From Paenibacillus chondroitinus NBRC 15376 (lineage in GTDB: Bacteria > Bacillota > Bacilli > Paenibacillales > NBRC-103111): a stretch of DNA of 64,000 nt. A program made the translations under genes and the position numbers. This document shows positions 43,439 through 52,658 of the stretch, one piece after another. The notes beneath the pieces were generated by a model that was not told where the DNA came from, made no database searches, and saw nothing but the letters and a program-made list of their open reading frames with translations. The stretch is taken from contig NZ_BILW01000032.1 in the NCBI RefSeq assembly GCF_004000765.1, positions 1 to 64,000 of the forward strand, given 5' to 3'. Numbering within the stretch: position 1 is the first letter of the stretch; each line of letters starts with the position of its first letter.

Positions 43439-44452
43439 ATGAAGCCTATAACTGAGAAGCAGAGCCAGAAATGGCCTCTGCTCTTCCTATTTTCTGCCGC
43501 TGTTCTTGTGATGCTGATCGGCGTGATTTGCAACTTGAAATGGGGCCAGGCCTATGTCTCCTGGCGCACTTTATACGTTGCGGTGACTTATCAGGGCAGC
43601 GACAAAGCCCATCTGTACATCCAAACGCTTCGCCTGCCACGCGCCATCATGGCGTGTATCGTTGGGATGCAGCTAGCTTTGGCGGGTATGTTGACTCAAA
43701 TCACAACCAAAAACCCCTTGGCATCCCCGCATATATTCGGGATTAATGCCGGGGCGGCGTTAGCCGTTGTGATCGGGCTTGTTATCTTGCCCCATTTTGG
43801 AAACTTTGGGCTCATCGGCTTTGCCTTTGTCGGGGCCGCGCTAAGCGCGCTGCTAATCTGGTCGTTAGCGGGCGCAGGACGACAGCAATATGTTCGACTG
43901 GCGCTAGCCGGCATCACAATCCACTTCCTCATGTCTTCTTTGACGGAAGGCTTCATCATTATGAATCAGCATGCTACGGATAGCATGATTTTCTGGCTTG
44001 TAGGCTCCCTGAATCAAGCAGGATGGTCGGACGTGCGAATCATTTTCCCCTTCTTCGTAGGGGGGATGGCGTTGTTCAGACTGATGCTGCCGGCGTTCAA
44101 GCTGCTGCTGCTTGATGATGATATTGCGGCAGGCTTAGGCCAGCGCGTCAACATCGTGCGCGGCATCAGTATCGTGCTTGTGCTCCTGCTCGCCGGATCT
44201 GCCGTGGCCCTATGCGGCCCGATCGGCTTCATTTGTTTGCTTGTTCCACACATCGCCCGGGCGATGATTGGGCCGAACCTGCATATTCTAGGGCCGATGA
44301 CGGCACTGCTCGGAGGAATTTTGCTCGTCTATGCCGACTTTCTCAGCAGATTCATTGCTTTTCCCTTCGAATCCCCGGTCGGTATTGTGACTGCGGTGAT
44401 CGGTGCGCCATATTTCATTTACTTGGCACGTAAGCAAGGAGGTGCGAAGTGA
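43439..44452 (+). CDS. FecCD-family siderophore permease, subunit 1
   Basis: A 337-residue integral membrane permease with about nine to ten helices. FecCD-family hallmarks: LPRAIMACIVGMQLALAGMLTQITTKNPLASPHIFGINAGA, LALAGITIHFLMSSL, the GLGQRVN segment that contacts the ATPase, and GPIGFICLLVPHIARAMIGP. It pairs with the next permease to make the transmembrane channel. The ATG at 43439 lies four bases after the preceding stop, so translational coupling is likely. Confidence 0.93.
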   Translation: MKPITEKQSQKWPLLFLFSAAVLVMLIGVICNLKWGQAYVSWRTLYVAVTYQGSDKAHLYIQTLRLPRAIMACIVGMQLALAGMLTQITTKNPLASPHIFGINAGAALAVVIGLVILPHFGNFGLIGFAFVGAALSALLIWSLAGAGRQQYVRLALAGITIHFLMSSLTEGFIIMNQHATDSMIFWLVGSLNQAGWSDVRIIFPFFVGGMALFRLMLPAFKLLLLDDDIAAGLGQRVNIVRGISIVLVLLLAGSAVALCGPIGFICLLVPHIARAMIGPNLHILGPMTALLGGILLVYADFLSRFIAFPFESPVGIVTAVIGAPYFIYLARKQGGAK

Positions 44453-45444
44453 GAAAATCCACATCCACCTCCTCCATCTCACTGATTGTGGCTTTGATTA
44501 TCATGTTTGTATTAACGGCCCTGTATGTCCATGTAGGCGCTGTGCGCATTCCATTTGGCGATGTGTGGACCGGGTTAACAGATGCACAAAGCCAGTCTTA
44601 CTTCATCGTGCATCAAGTCCGCTTGCCCCGCGTGTTAGTTGCGATTTTAGCGGGCTTCGGGCTAGCCGCCGGCGGCGTCATTCTGCAAGGCTTAGTGCGA
44701 AATCCACTGGCCAGCCCTGACGTCGTGGGAATTACGAAAGGGGCCGGCTTCATGGCGGCAGCGGTGCTCTTTCTATTCCCCAAATCGCCAAGCTACGTCT
44801 TGCCGATTGCGGCTTTCGCCGGCGCCTTCCTGGCCTTCCTGCTTCTGCTACTGCTCAGCCGCCGGTTAACGCTCAGCCCCTCCACATTAGCCTTGGTGGG
44901 CGTAGCGATCGGTACTGTGTTCCAGGCTGGCACACAGTACTTGATTGTCAGGCATCCCATCGATATCAACATGGCGCTGCTCTGGCTCTCCGGCAGCTTG
45001 TGGAGCCGCAGCTGGCACGATGTCTACACCCTGCTGCCGTGGATCGCAGTGCTCCTGCCCATCGTGTGGGCGAATTTTGCCAAGCTGAACGTGTTTCTGC
45101 TTGGCGACGACATCACCGCCTCGCTGGGCCTCAACATCGTGAAGCAGCGTTTCCTGCTGCTGTTTCTTGCCGTTGCTTTGGCCGGCATCTCCGTGTCGGC
45201 GGTGGGCGCGATCGGCTTCATCGGCCTGATCGCCCCGCACATCGCGCGCAGCCTCGTCGGCAGCCGGCATCAGTGGCTGATCCCGCTGGCGGCTGTCATC
45301 GGCGCGGACTTGATGCTGCTCGGCGACCTCCTTGGCCGCATCATCATCCTCCCGCGGGAAGTGCCTGTAGGTATTATGACGGCCGTGATCGGCGCGCCGT
45401 ATTTTATTTACCTGCTGCGCAAGGAACGTCTGCGCAACAAATAA
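44449..45444 (+). CDS. FecCD-family siderophore permease, subunit 2
   Basis: A 331-residue permease of the same family: LPRVLVAILAGFGLAAGGVILQGLVRNPLASPDVVGITKGA, the SLGLNIVKQR coupling region and GAIGFIGLIAPHIARSLVG. It starts with GTG overlapping the stop of subunit 1, with AAGGAGGTGC upstream. No ATPase gene follows; a terminator comes next, so an ATPase such as YusV/FhuC must be supplied from elsewhere, as in the Bacillus subtilis siderophore systems. Confidence 0.93.
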   Translation: MRKSTSTSSISLIVALIIMFVLTALYVHVGAVRIPFGDVWTGLTDAQSQSYFIVHQVRLPRVLVAILAGFGLAAGGVILQGLVRNPLASPDVVGITKGAGFMAAAVLFLFPKSPSYVLPIAAFAGAFLAFLLLLLLSRRLTLSPSTLALVGVAIGTVFQAGTQYLIVRHPIDINMALLWLSGSLWSRSWHDVYTLLPWIAVLLPIVWANFAKLNVFLLGDDITASLGLNIVKQRFLLLFLAVALAGISVSAVGAIGFIGLIAPHIARSLVGSRHQWLIPLAAVIGADLMLLGDLLGRIIILPREVPVGIMTAVIGAPYFIYLLRKERLRNK

Positions 45445-45493
45445 AGGGGCTTTCCCAGGAGGTCAGATATGACCCTTCTGGGAAGCCCCTTTC
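45443..45493. terminator. Bidirectional intrinsic terminator
   Basis: AAAGGGGCTTTCCCAG (45443-45458) pairs with CTGGGAAGCCCCTTT (45478-45492) with an inner GGTCA/TGACC stem. It separates the convergent permease and DUF6526 genes. Confidence 0.9.
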
Positions 45494-45496
45494 AAC

Positions 45497-45937
45497 CTAT
45501 ATGCGATAATCGTCGTTTCTCCAGCTCTTGATGGATTTCTTAATCGTATCCGATGACCATTGCCCGTCAGCCGCCTTCTGACATAGAGCAGGAAACTCTT
45601 CGTCGGAGGCAAAGCGAAGCGCAGCGATCTGACCAACTGTTAATCTCGTATCCAGCAGCTTTTGAGTTAACACGTAGTGCCTGAGATTCTCTTCTGCGCG
45701 AATCGCACGATCCTGTGCTTTCAACGGATAGGTGCGAATCAGCAGAAATACAATGATCACAATGATAGAAATGATTAGAAAAAGAAATGAAGTCAGCAAT
45801 TGTTCCCCTGATTGCAAGGAACTAATTAACTCTACGATTGACGTAACCAATAGAATTAACGCTAACAAAGAGAACACATAGTGAAACAATGGATGCATTC
45901 TGCGGTGATTTGCATACGTTTGTTCGCCGCTTTTCAT
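45497..45937 (-). CDS. DUF6526 membrane protein
   Basis: A 146-residue protein with two membrane helices (about 17-37 and 49-68) and a cytoplasmic C-terminal helical domain, where ENLRHYVLTQKLLDTRLTVGQIAALRFASDEEFPAL is characteristic of the DUF6526 family. The role is unknown. The start overlaps the preceding small HTH gene by four bases (ATGA), so the two are probably co-translated. Confidence 0.8.
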   Translation of the reverse strand: MKSGEQTYANHRRMHPLFHYVFSLLALILLVTSIVELISSLQSGEQLLTSFLFLIISIIVIIVFLLIRTYPLKAQDRAIRAEENLRHYVLTQKLLDTRLTVGQIAALRFASDEEFPALCQKAADGQWSSDTIKKSIKSWRNDDYRI

Positions 45938-46161
45938 GATTTCCCCACAATCTCATCAATCTCGCTTTTCAATAGCAAGTAGCGATGTACACTTCTCATA
46001 ATTGGCACCTTGGTTAAATTGTTTTTGTCTACATACTGCTTCATCTGATCCTTGGTCAGACCTAACGATTTCCCTGCTTCCATTACCGTTAATACTACTT
46101 CATTACTTGTTGCGTTGAACGTTGTTTTCACTTTTTGATTCCAATCCTCAAATACCTGCAT
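45934..46161 (-). CDS. Small excisionase-like HTH protein
   Basis: A 75-residue protein (start 46161). The C-terminal half, VMEAGKSLGLTKDQMKQYVDK then PIMRSVHRYLLLKSEIDEI, lines up with the HTH_17 (MerR/excisionase-like) domain pattern. Starts further upstream at 46230 or 46197 were rejected: a TATAAT -10 (extended, TGCTATAAT; 46197-46202) sits there and AGAAGGGTG precedes 46161. It is co-translated with the DUF6526 gene. The DNA-binding role is inferred. Confidence 0.6.
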   Translation of the reverse strand: MQVFEDWNQKVKTTFNATSNEVVLTVMEAGKSLGLTKDQMKQYVDKNNLTKVPIMRSVHRYLLLKSEIDEIVGKS

Positions 46162-46196
46162 GTCCGAAGCAACACCCTTCTGTTCCAATCCTTTCA

Positions 46197-46205
46197 TTAT
46201 AGCAC
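46197..46205 (-). promoter_or_regulatory. Predicted extended -10 element
   Basis: On the minus strand TGCTATAAT is a consensus extended -10 about 30 bp upstream of the preferred HTH-gene start. No good -35 is seen. Confidence 0.45.
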
Positions 46206-46245
46206 AGAAGTACGCAGGCAAAGCATCCATTTGCAGGATAAATTC

Positions 46246-47010
46246 TTACTTTCCGTCATCATCACTCAAAAGCTCAAGCAATGCCTGCGGCAGCGCAAAC
46301 TGCTGATTGTTAATGACAATCTTATTGAGCGCGTCACTGGCCAAAATGTCGGACGTCTGCTCTTCTTTAATCTCTTCGATTTCCGCATGCAGACGCTCCA
46401 TTTGCAGATCAAGCGCAGATGCTGCCATAGCCGCTTGTCTAAGCTCTTCCAACAATCGCGCTGGCACTGCTTGATTGCCTTCGTTGAACTTATAAAATAT
46501 TTTATGCTCCAGGCTGGCCCAAAAGTCCATCGCGATGGTGCGAATTTGAATTTCAATACACACGCTTTCTTGTCGATCTGTCAAGTGCACCGGCACTTCA
46601 ACCAGCAAATGAAGACTTTGATAGCCATTCGGTTTCGGATGCTTGATGTAATCTTTCTCACCCAGCACCTTCAGGTCGCTTTGGTTTTTGAGCATATTGG
46701 AGATGGCATAGATGTCCGAGACGAATGAGCATGTAATCCGCATGCCGGCAATATCTTTCACACATGCTTTGATCCCGTCAAAAGACATGTCCCCTCCCTT
46801 CCTGCTGAGCTTATGAAAAATACTCTCAGGCGATTTCAAGCGGGATTTGGTATGCTCGATAGGGTTATATTCATGCAGCATCTCGAATTCCTGCACTAAG
46901 ATTTCTACGCGGGTTTCCATGGCGTCCAAAGCGAATTTGTACGTCATCATAAACCTTGTAATTTCGTGCTTAAATCGTTTCAAATCATTCATAGAAAGTT
47001 GAGTCATCAT
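46246..47010 (-). CDS. ywaC: RelP/YwaC-type small alarmone synthetase
   Basis: A 254-residue single-domain (p)ppGpp synthetase. It follows YwaC closely: TYKFALDAMETRVEILVQEFEML, NPIEHTKSRLKSPESIFHKLSRKG, DIAGMRITCSFVSDIY, KPNGYQSLHLLVEVPV and EIQIRTIAMDFWASLEHKIFYKF (catalytic Glu in EIQIRT). There is no hydrolase domain. A C-terminal extension (about 205-254) is longer than in the Bacillus protein. Such enzymes respond to cell-wall stress through transcription. AAAGGATGG precedes the ATG. It is divergent from a leader-controlled exoprotein gene. Confidence 0.92.
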   Translation of the reverse strand: MMTQLSMNDLKRFKHEITRFMMTYKFALDAMETRVEILVQEFEMLHEYNPIEHTKSRLKSPESIFHKLSRKGGDMSFDGIKACVKDIAGMRITCSFVSDIYAISNMLKNQSDLKVLGEKDYIKHPKPNGYQSLHLLVEVPVHLTDRQESVCIEIQIRTIAMDFWASLEHKIFYKFNEGNQAVPARLLEELRQAAMAASALDLQMERLHAEIEEIKEEQTSDILASDALNKIVINNQQFALPQALLELLSDDDGK

Positions 47011-47098
47011 GGCAGTTCCATCCTTTAGTCGTGGTTATTTTACCAGTCTTATCTAGTGTAAAGTACGAAAGCTCCGTGAGCAAATTTTGGTGTTCGTA

Positions 47099-47128
47099 TT
47101 GACACTTTGCGCGGTCGCTTGATATAGT
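47099..47128 (+). promoter_or_regulatory. Predicted sigma-A promoter
   Basis: TTGACA (47099-47104), 18 bp, TATAGT (47123-47128), on the plus strand. A transcript would start near 47135 and meet the hairpin at 47166 almost at once. Confidence 0.6.
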
Positions 47129-47165
47129 ACATTTATCATATTTCGAGCGAAAACTTACGTTGGGA

Positions 47166-47213
47166 AGCACCCGCAGGATAAGGCTAATGCCTATTCTTGC
47201 AGGTGCTTTTTTT
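47166..47213 (+). terminator. Leader terminator or attenuator
   Basis: AGCACC(C)GCA pairs with TGC(A)GGTGCT, with an inner GATA/TATT-type stem, followed by seven T. It lies between the promoter at 47099 and the coiled-coil gene with no gene in between, so it may make an RNA of about 80 nt or attenuate the downstream gene. Confidence 0.7.
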
Positions 47214-47245
47214 GTCTTTCCTCGAAAGTTTAAGGAGGCTTGTAT

Positions 47246-48043
47246 CTGAACCTATTCACTGTACTTATCGCCGCTTTTGTTCTAGTCTCAGCCCTTCCGG
47301 GGGAGGCGTCGGCAGCAGCTCCGTTCAACTTCACGGCCGGACTCCTGGATAAAACGCTAGCCGCTTCCACCCAAGCTCAAACCACTCGTATCCACGCTTT
47401 GCAGGATGAACTGCTCACCCTTCAGAAGCAGGAAGAAGAATGGGATCATTCAATTACGCTGCAGCACAACCAGAATAAAGAGGCACTGACAATGCTAGGC
47501 AAACAGGCTAAAACAATCGACGCCGCTCAACTAGCCAAGCTGGAAGAGGAGGTTTTGCGAACAAGGGAGCGCTACAAACCATTATTATCCCGTTACACCG
47601 CAATTAATAAACAAATCGAAGACGTGCGGCCGCTCAAAAACAAAAGCTTGAATACCATGCTCCGCCTTCAGGCTACGGCTTTGAAAATTCCCGCCCAGCT
47701 AGCGCGCGCAGACATTCAATCGAAGGAGAAAGCCCACCGGGCTGCCAAGGATAAAGCCTCCAAAGCAACGAAAGGTTTACGTGAACGTCTCGATGACATC
47801 AATCCGACTAACGTGCAGATAAAAGCCAAAATGAGCGCTGTCCAATCCACTCGCAAAAGCCTGTCTCCGCTATGGAGCGCTTTTAAAAAAAGCGCCAAGA
47901 AAGGGGATGCGATCGGGGTCCAAAGTACCCTAAGCTCCATGGTTTCCCTCCTTCGTCAAGTTAATGACGAGAAGCAGCGAATCTATAAGCTGGAGACCTC
48001 CGTCCGCGATAAACTAGCCGCTATAAAAAAAGACACCGGATAA
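47246..48043 (+). CDS. Exported coiled-coil protein with non-ATG start
   Basis: About 265 residues: a hydrophobic export segment (LFTVLIAAFVLVSALPG, cleavage near ASA-A), then long coiled-coil helices (LQDELLTLQKQEEEWDHSITLQ, KLEEEVLRTRERY, RQVNDEKQRIYKLETSV). The start is problematic. AAGGAGG (47233-47239) follows directly on an in-frame stop; the only candidates are TTG at 47240, too close, or CTG at 47246 at seven bases. No ATG or GTG occurs nearby, and the N terminus lacks the usual Lys/Arg. It is either a CTG-initiated gene or has a damaged start. The function is unknown. Confidence 0.6.
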   Translation: MNLFTVLIAAFVLVSALPGEASAAAPFNFTAGLLDKTLAASTQAQTTRIHALQDELLTLQKQEEEWDHSITLQHNQNKEALTMLGKQAKTIDAAQLAKLEEEVLRTRERYKPLLSRYTAINKQIEDVRPLKNKSLNTMLRLQATALKIPAQLARADIQSKEKAHRAAKDKASKATKGLRERLDDINPTNVQIKAKMSAVQSTRKSLSPLWSAFKKSAKKGDAIGVQSTLSSMVSLLRQVNDEKQRIYKLETSVRDKLAAIKKDTG

Positions 48044-48087
48044 GGTGCCTCTGTTACATTCATTTATTTAATAGGCAAATTTTTTGC

Positions 48088-49377
48088 TCAATGACTGAAA
48101 AACACAATCTGAATAAAGAACAGCACCGCAAATAGATAAAAAATCGGGTGCACATCGCTTCGTTTTCCACGTAGCAGCTTTAATACCGGATATACGATAA
48201 ATCCGATGCCAATTCCGGTTGCAATACTATACGTCAAGGGCATCAACACCACGATTAGAAAAGCCGGAAAGGCTTCCTCCAAGTCCTGCCATTCTATTTT
48301 ACGCAGCACATTCATCATAAGGAAACCGACGATAATTAATGCAGGCGCAGTAATCGCCGGAATACTGGCAAGCACGGCAATGATTGGCGAGAAGAACAAG
48401 GTTAAGGCCAGCAAGACGCACACCGTGATCGCCGTCAGTCCGGTTCTCCCGCCTACAGCAACGCCGGAACTGGACTCAATATACGCGGAGGTGGGACTCG
48501 TTCCAAGCAAGGCACCTGTCGAGGTCCCGATCGCATCGGCCAGCAGCGCGCCTCTTGAGCGCGGAAATTTATTGTCCTTGAGAAGCCCCGCTTGCTCGGC
48601 GACACCAAGCATCGTACCCGTTGTATCAAATAACGTAATCAGTAAAAATGTAAAAATGACAGCGAACATCCCGCTCGAAAAAACACCGCTGATGTCTAGC
48701 TGAAAAGCCGTCGCAGAAAGCCCCGTCGGCGCTGCAATGAATGCCTCCGGCATTGTCAAAAGTCCCATAATCCAAGCCAATACAGCGGTAATCAACATGC
48801 CGAAGAACAAAAAGCCACGCACCTGATAAGCCATCAGGATCAGCGAGACGATAAGGCCAATGATCGTCAATGCGGTCATGGGTTCTCTAAGATTTCCTAA
48901 TGTTAGCAGCGTTGAGGGAGAAGCTACGATGACCTTGGCATTTTGCAGGCCGATAAATGTGATAAACAAGCCGATCCCCGCAGTGATGGCATGCTTCAAG
49001 CTTGTAGGAATCGCGTCCAGCAGCATATATCGGAAAGATGTCAACGATAACACGATGAACAAGACTCCGGCGACAAAAACAGCACCAAGCGCAGTCTGCC
49101 AGCTGACACCGCTTCCTCCTACTACGCTAAAAGCAAAATACGCATTCAACCCCATTCCCGGAGCAAGCACAATCGGGTAATTCGCAAAAAGCCCCATAAT
49201 CAGCGTCGCCACAATGCTTGCCAACACCGTCGCAATGAACACCCCGTGGAAATCCATCCCCGCCTTGCTTAGAATCCCCGGGTTCACAATCACAATATAA
49301 ACCATCGTCAAAAATGTCGTGACCCCTGCCATGAGTTCCGTTGGCACCGTTGTGCCCCGTTCTTTCAATTTAAACAT
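48088..49377 (-). CDS. NCS2-family purine permease
   Basis: A 429-residue transporter of the AzgA/PbuG (guanine-hypoxanthine or adenine) group with about 12-14 helices. Signatures: [96 protein letters not shown]. The substrate cannot be fixed between adenine, guanine and hypoxanthine. The ATG at 49377 has TTGGAGG upstream. No purine riboswitch was found in the leader. Confidence 0.92.
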   Translation of the reverse strand: MFKLKERGTTVPTELMAGVTTFLTMVYIVIVNPGILSKAGMDFHGVFIATVLASIVATLIMGLFANYPIVLAPGMGLNAYFAFSVVGGSGVSWQTALGAVFVAGVLFIVLSLTSFRYMLLDAIPTSLKHAITAGIGLFITFIGLQNAKVIVASPSTLLTLGNLREPMTALTIIGLIVSLILMAYQVRGFLFFGMLITAVLAWIMGLLTMPEAFIAAPTGLSATAFQLDISGVFSSGMFAVIFTFLLITLFDTTGTMLGVAEQAGLLKDNKFPRSRGALLADAIGTSTGALLGTSPTSAYIESSSGVAVGGRTGLTAITVCVLLALTLFFSPIIAVLASIPAITAPALIIVGFLMMNVLRKIEWQDLEEAFPAFLIVVLMPLTYSIATGIGIGFIVYPVLKLLRGKRSDVHPIFYLFAVLFFIQIVFFSH

Positions 49378-49581
49378 TGCTGATGACCTCCAACCAACGG
49401 GATTTGTTTTTTTATTCTTCCCTTTGTTTGGAACCTTAGTAATCATTTTTCTCCATTGACAGCGCTGCCAAGCGGGGATACAATTGGCAATAAACAACAA
49501 GAATCCAACAACATTCACACAATAAACAACACTAAACTATCATGAAACAACAATATTCTAAGCGCTCAGGAGGATTCATTC

Positions 49582-50391
49582 ATGAAGGTTCATTTTCTGG
49601 GAACAGCGGCATATGAGGGCATTCCCTCGCTCTTCTGCCAATGTCTTACCTGCAAACAAGCCCGCGAACGCGGAGGGAAAAATATTCGTTCCCGTACTTC
49701 CGTCATGTTTGACCATGACTTGAAGGTCGATTTTCCGCCCGATACCTTGATGCACTCGCTGCAGTACGGAATTGATATGAACAGCGTAAAGGATCTGCTC
49801 ATCACCCATTCACATTCCGACCATCTCTATGCTGAGGATATGGCCATTCGTGCGAAAGGCTACGCCCAGTCAGGCGAAGAAATCATGCATGTTTACGGAC
49901 ATGATCTTCCATTTCGCCTCATCTTTCAAGCACTGAATGGACTGAAGCACAACTATCAATTCCACCGTGTGATTCCGTTCCAGCCTGTAGAGACGCAAAC
50001 GGCGACGGTCGTTCCGCTGCTGGCGGATCATGATCCTCTCGAAACCTGCTTGCTCTATTCCATCGAAAAGAACGGGAAAACCATCTTGTATGGCAACGAC
50101 AGCGGGTGGTTCCCGGATGAAACGTGGGCTTGGCTGAAGAATAAGCAGTTCGACTTGGTTATCCTGGAATGCACAACAGGCCGAGTGGGGCACAGAAACA
50201 ACCATATGAACGTGGATGCCGTACTCGAAACGAAAACATGGATGGATGAAGTCGGCGTATTGAAGCCGGGTGCACAAATCTACGTGACACACTTCTCTCA
50301 TAATGCGGGGCTGCTGCATGAGGATTTGGTTGATATTTTTCAGCCTCATGGGATTGAGGTTGCTTATGACGGTTTGGTTGTGGAGCTCTAG
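49582..50391 (+). CDS. PhnP-like metallo-beta-lactamase-fold hydrolase
   Basis: A 269-residue MBL-fold enzyme. The metal motif is HSHSDH (His76, His78, Asp80, His81), with later ligands in ADHDP, GNDSGW and THFSHN. An N-terminal CQCLTC cluster matches the zinc-stabilising cysteines of PhnP, the cyclic phosphodiesterase of phosphonate metabolism; no phn genes are nearby, so the substrate is uncertain. AGGAGG precedes the ATG by seven bases. Confidence 0.88.
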   Translation: MKVHFLGTAAYEGIPSLFCQCLTCKQARERGGKNIRSRTSVMFDHDLKVDFPPDTLMHSLQYGIDMNSVKDLLITHSHSDHLYAEDMAIRAKGYAQSGEEIMHVYGHDLPFRLIFQALNGLKHNYQFHRVIPFQPVETQTATVVPLLADHDPLETCLLYSIEKNGKTILYGNDSGWFPDETWAWLKNKQFDLVILECTTGRVGHRNNHMNVDAVLETKTWMDEVGVLKPGAQIYVTHFSHNAGLLHEDLVDIFQPHGIEVAYDGLVVEL

Positions 50392-50433
50392 CTGTAATCC
50401 GGCTTTACGCGGGTTATCGTTCTCTTACATAAA

Positions 50434-50463
50434 TGAAAAGACACCTCATCAGGTGTCTTCCCT
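50434..50463. terminator. Bidirectional intrinsic terminator
   Basis: GAAAAGACACCT pairs with AGGTGTCTTC around CATC; it separates the convergent MBL and CocE-like genes. Confidence 0.8.
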
Positions 50464-50483
50464 TCCCCACTCTTTTCTCCGGA

Positions 50484-52646
50484 TTACATCATAATCGGAA
50501 GCTTCACATGACTAGGATATTCCTCCGAGTGATAAATCGTTTGCTGCACGATCACTGGCTTCGGATCCTCATAAGGGTTGATGCCGGTATTCGAGTTAGG
50601 AAACGCGATAAACTTGCTCGACGATGTCACCGTGAACCGCAATTGGTGGCCTTCGCGGAACGTGTGGGCGATATTTTGCATGAATATATCGTATTTCTCT
50701 ACCTTACCAGACGTAAGCAGCTCTGGATTATCCAATCCACCACGGTACTTCGCCCGCACGATGTAATTGGAAAGCTTAATCGAGTTACCCTGCGCATCGA
50801 CATCGCTCAAAGTAACGACCCAGTCCGTATCAACACCAGTGCTTGCCGCATATAGTTCACAAGACAACTCGCCCGCTACGGTTAAATCCCGCTCCAGCAC
50901 AGCGCTCGAATATACGAGAATATCGCTGCGCAGCTCATGCTTGCGCATGTTCTCCGGCTCTCTTTCACCGCTGTCAGCAACAGGATCCTCAGGGTTATAC
51001 ACAAATGTATCCGCAGGACTTTGCTGAGAAGGAACCTCCATCAGCACGCCGTCTCCATGGCTGGAGTTCGCTCGGCCCTTGCTCCCCAGGTAAAAGTTCT
51101 TGATTTGCGCCTCTGCAGGCGTCCAATCCTCGGACGTTCGCCACTCGTTGCTTCCAACAACGTAATACTTCGCCCTTGGCTCTTGATCGATGCCATTTGG
51201 CAGTTCCTTCAGGAACCTGTCGAACCAGCGCAGCACGTTTACGTCATAATCGTAAACAACCGCATCGTTGCTGAAGCTGGTATCGAGCAGATCTCTTGCT
51301 CGGTTAGGGCCGTGCTCCCACGGTCCGAGCCATATTTTGCGGTTGGGGACATCATGCTTGGTCAGCATCCTCCATGTCTCCGATACGCCTGCGCTGTCTC
51401 CGTCGTACCAACCGGAGATGACGAACATCGGCACCTTCACCTGATCGCCACGCTCCGTAAAGGTGCAATTTCTCCAGAAATCATCATATTCCGGATGCTC
51501 ACTCCACAGATCCCAAGGGCCAGAAGCTCTGCCAATCATCTGCTGGGGAACCTCCCTGATCGGTCTGGCGTCTACGGCTTTCTCCGGATCAACGGTTTTA
51601 CCCGCAAAAATATCAAAATCCGTCCTTGTTCCAACGGACTGCGCAAGCGTCCAGCAGAGCAACGGCCAGGAGCATACGGTTCCGCCTTTACGTACCGTAT
51701 CCACAAATGGCGAGCCTACGTTCACTTCATTGACGACCGCCTTCAAATTCGGATGTCCGCTCGTAGATGCTGCGGTCACAACATATCCGAGATAGGACGC
51801 ACCCCACATGCCGACGCAGCCGTTTGACCATTCTTGCGACACGATCCAGTCGATCGTATCCGCACTGTCGTCCCGCTCGTAAAAGAACGGGACCAGTTCT
51901 CCCTCGGAATCCGCACGCCCTCTGACATCCTGATTGACGACGGCATACCCCTTGTTCGCCCAACGCTTGAAAAACTCTTTACGCAAGTTGCGATCATAGC
52001 AGGTGCGAATGAGTATCGTCGGCAGCCCCTGCGGGGATTGAGCACCCTCAGGCAGGTACACGTCCGTAGCCAATCGTACACCGTCCCTCATCGGAACGAG
52101 GAAGGTGCCCAGATCGTTCACGCCGAACTCCGGCTTCGAGAGGAGCGGATCTTCGTACACCACAAGCGGGGTCAACGCTTCGTACCCTTCCGCCACGAGC
52201 ACTTCCATACCGTACCGGTTCGGTGCCACGAATGCGGTGATGCGTCCATCTACGGTCACAATGTCGAGTGCCGTATCCTTCCGCATCGCCCAAACTTGAG
52301 ATGTCTTCTCTTGTCCTGATTGCTCCGTTCCTACCACTTGTCCCGCTCGTCCCGCCACGCCAGCCACAGCCGTATAGCTCACATGCCGTGCATAAAGGTC
52401 GCCATTGCCAAGCGTTACCTCGTCTCCCTGCCAAACGGCTTGCTCATAATGCGCCAAGGACGACCTGATTTTGGAAAAAGGCAATATGTACGGTGTCCTC
52501 TCCGGAAGGACATTTTCCTGCATTTGTGTTCTCCTGCGAGCGTCCACTTTGGCGTGCATAATCGCTTTTTCGGCAAAACGGATTTTCCCCTCGTACACAC
52601 CGGCACAATACAAATTAAACGTTGTTGACTGAAAATATGTGCTCAT
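50484..52646 (-). CDS. CocE/NonD-like S15 hydrolase with extra N-terminal domain
   Basis: A 720-residue serine hydrolase. The alpha/beta-hydrolase core begins only at about residue 180 (VPMRDGVRLATDVYLPEG, RTCYDR, VVNQDVRGRADSEGE) with nucleophile Ser in GMWGASYLG, Asp in SGWYDGDS and His in WEHGPN, followed by a jelly-roll C-terminal domain (YSSAVLERDLTVAGEL). The first about 175 residues are an extra region absent from ordinary CocE proteins. Likely an esterase or X-Pro-type peptidase. It is last of a three-gene operon; GGAG precedes the ATG. The substrate is unknown. Confidence 0.87.
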   Translation of the reverse strand: MSTYFQSTTFNLYCAGVYEGKIRFAEKAIMHAKVDARRRTQMQENVLPERTPYILPFSKIRSSLAHYEQAVWQGDEVTLGNGDLYARHVSYTAVAGVAGRAGQVVGTEQSGQEKTSQVWAMRKDTALDIVTVDGRITAFVAPNRYGMEVLVAEGYEALTPLVVYEDPLLSKPEFGVNDLGTFLVPMRDGVRLATDVYLPEGAQSPQGLPTILIRTCYDRNLRKEFFKRWANKGYAVVNQDVRGRADSEGELVPFFYERDDSADTIDWIVSQEWSNGCVGMWGASYLGYVVTAASTSGHPNLKAVVNEVNVGSPFVDTVRKGGTVCSWPLLCWTLAQSVGTRTDFDIFAGKTVDPEKAVDARPIREVPQQMIGRASGPWDLWSEHPEYDDFWRNCTFTERGDQVKVPMFVISGWYDGDSAGVSETWRMLTKHDVPNRKIWLGPWEHGPNRARDLLDTSFSNDAVVYDYDVNVLRWFDRFLKELPNGIDQEPRAKYYVVGSNEWRTSEDWTPAEAQIKNFYLGSKGRANSSHGDGVLMEVPSQQSPADTFVYNPEDPVADSGEREPENMRKHELRSDILVYSSAVLERDLTVAGELSCELYAASTGVDTDWVVTLSDVDAQGNSIKLSNYIVRAKYRGGLDNPELLTSGKVEKYDIFMQNIAHTFREGHQLRFTVTSSSKFIAFPNSNTGINPYEDPKPVIVQQTIYHSEEYPSHVKLPIMM

Positions 52647-52658
52647 CCCCGTTAACTC

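Noticed and set aside
49378-49581. Purine riboswitch before the NCS2 permease
   Set aside because: The minus-strand leader shows no TATA..GG-type core or three-way junction of a guanine/adenine aptamer.
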